From Phocaeicola faecium (GTDB taxonomy: Bacteria; Bacteroidota; Bacteroidia; Bacteroidales; Bacteroidaceae): a stretch of DNA of 64,000 nt. The translations under genes and the position numbers were made by a program. The DNA lies in assembly GCF_014837055.1 (NCBI RefSeq), contig NZ_JACSPQ010000001.1, positions 987,970 to 1,051,969 on the forward strand, read 5' to 3'. Shown in pieces: positions 62,945 through 64,000 of the stretch. Under the pieces are notes generated by a model. The model ran no database searches. It worked only from the letters and a program-made list of their open reading frames with translations, and had not been told where the DNA came from. Positions within the stretch are counted from its first letter, which is position 1; every line of letters starts with the position of its first letter.

Positions 62945-64000
<1,056 letters not shown>

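Overview
The window looks like a stretch of core chromosome from a gut-type Bacteroidales bacterium, most likely Bacteroidaceae. Evidence from the sequence: Bacteroidota-type promoters (TAnnTTTG at -7, sometimes TTTG about 16-22 bp upstream), few strong ribosome binding sites, short secreted lipoproteins, Bacteroidota-specific families (DUF4080, DUF5107-TPR, PCMD-like, DUF3127) and best family matches to Bacteroides-like housekeeping genes. I see no rRNA, tRNA, CRISPR array, transposase, integrase or phage gene. The genus is not decided.

Layout. 1-7.3 kb: end of a small conserved gene, clpB, a metallo-beta-lactamase-fold lipoprotein, a DUF362 protein, an outer-membrane barrel and a broken TPR regulator. 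7.3-15.2 kb: ettA, panB, a HAD phosphatase, a MATE exporter, an Nramp transporter and a secreted clostripain-like protease with a small secreted partner. 15.6-24.8 kb: uvrA, the fructuronate/mannonate genes, an AraC regulator joined to a MurNAc-recycling-like kinase (fused to a RapZ C-terminal domain) and nucleotidyltransferase, then pfkA. 24.9-27.5 kb: an ABC-type ATPase plus DUF4435 TOPRIM-like pair resembling PARIS-type defence, and an OB-fold protein. 27.6-34.9 kb: one long run of dnaN, a DnaQ-like exonuclease, coaBC, recN, an rRNA methyltransferase and a protease-like TPR protein. 36.1-42.4 kb: TPP riboswitch followed by thiS-thiE-thiG-thiC-thiH-thiF, with a second thiE/tenI-like gene under its own promoter. 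42.6-48.4 kb: DUF5107-TPR protein, sugar porter and divergent AraC regulator. 48.7-54.2 kb: prs, a B12/radical SAM protein, a PCMD-like exported protein, a SPOR lipoprotein and a YtxH/holin-like envelope-stress trio. 54.4-64 kb: Tricorn-like protease, SlyD-like FKBP, BadF-type kinase, SIMPL protein, Hsp20, VOC protein, EamA transporter and groES-groEL (the latter cut by the window end).

Non-coding structure is the most unusual part. An interspersed intergenic repeat of about 90-100 bp occurs in at least eight intergenic gaps. It is built from words such as AACGCTA, TAGCGTT and CTATGGGTAG that can fold into hairpins, and some copies have inverted ends starting CTGAAAA, like a miniature inverted-repeat (MITE/REP-like) element. 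A second family of hairpins shares an outer ACACGGA stem but has different, self-complementary inner arms. The three chaperone loci (clpB, hsp20, groESL) lack the usual TAnnTTTG promoter. Instead they carry sigma-54-like GG-N10-GC (or GG) elements and share a TGACATT-type motif upstream, which suggests a common, possibly RpoN-dependent, stress control.

All functions are inferred from sequence patterns read by eye; no database search was run.
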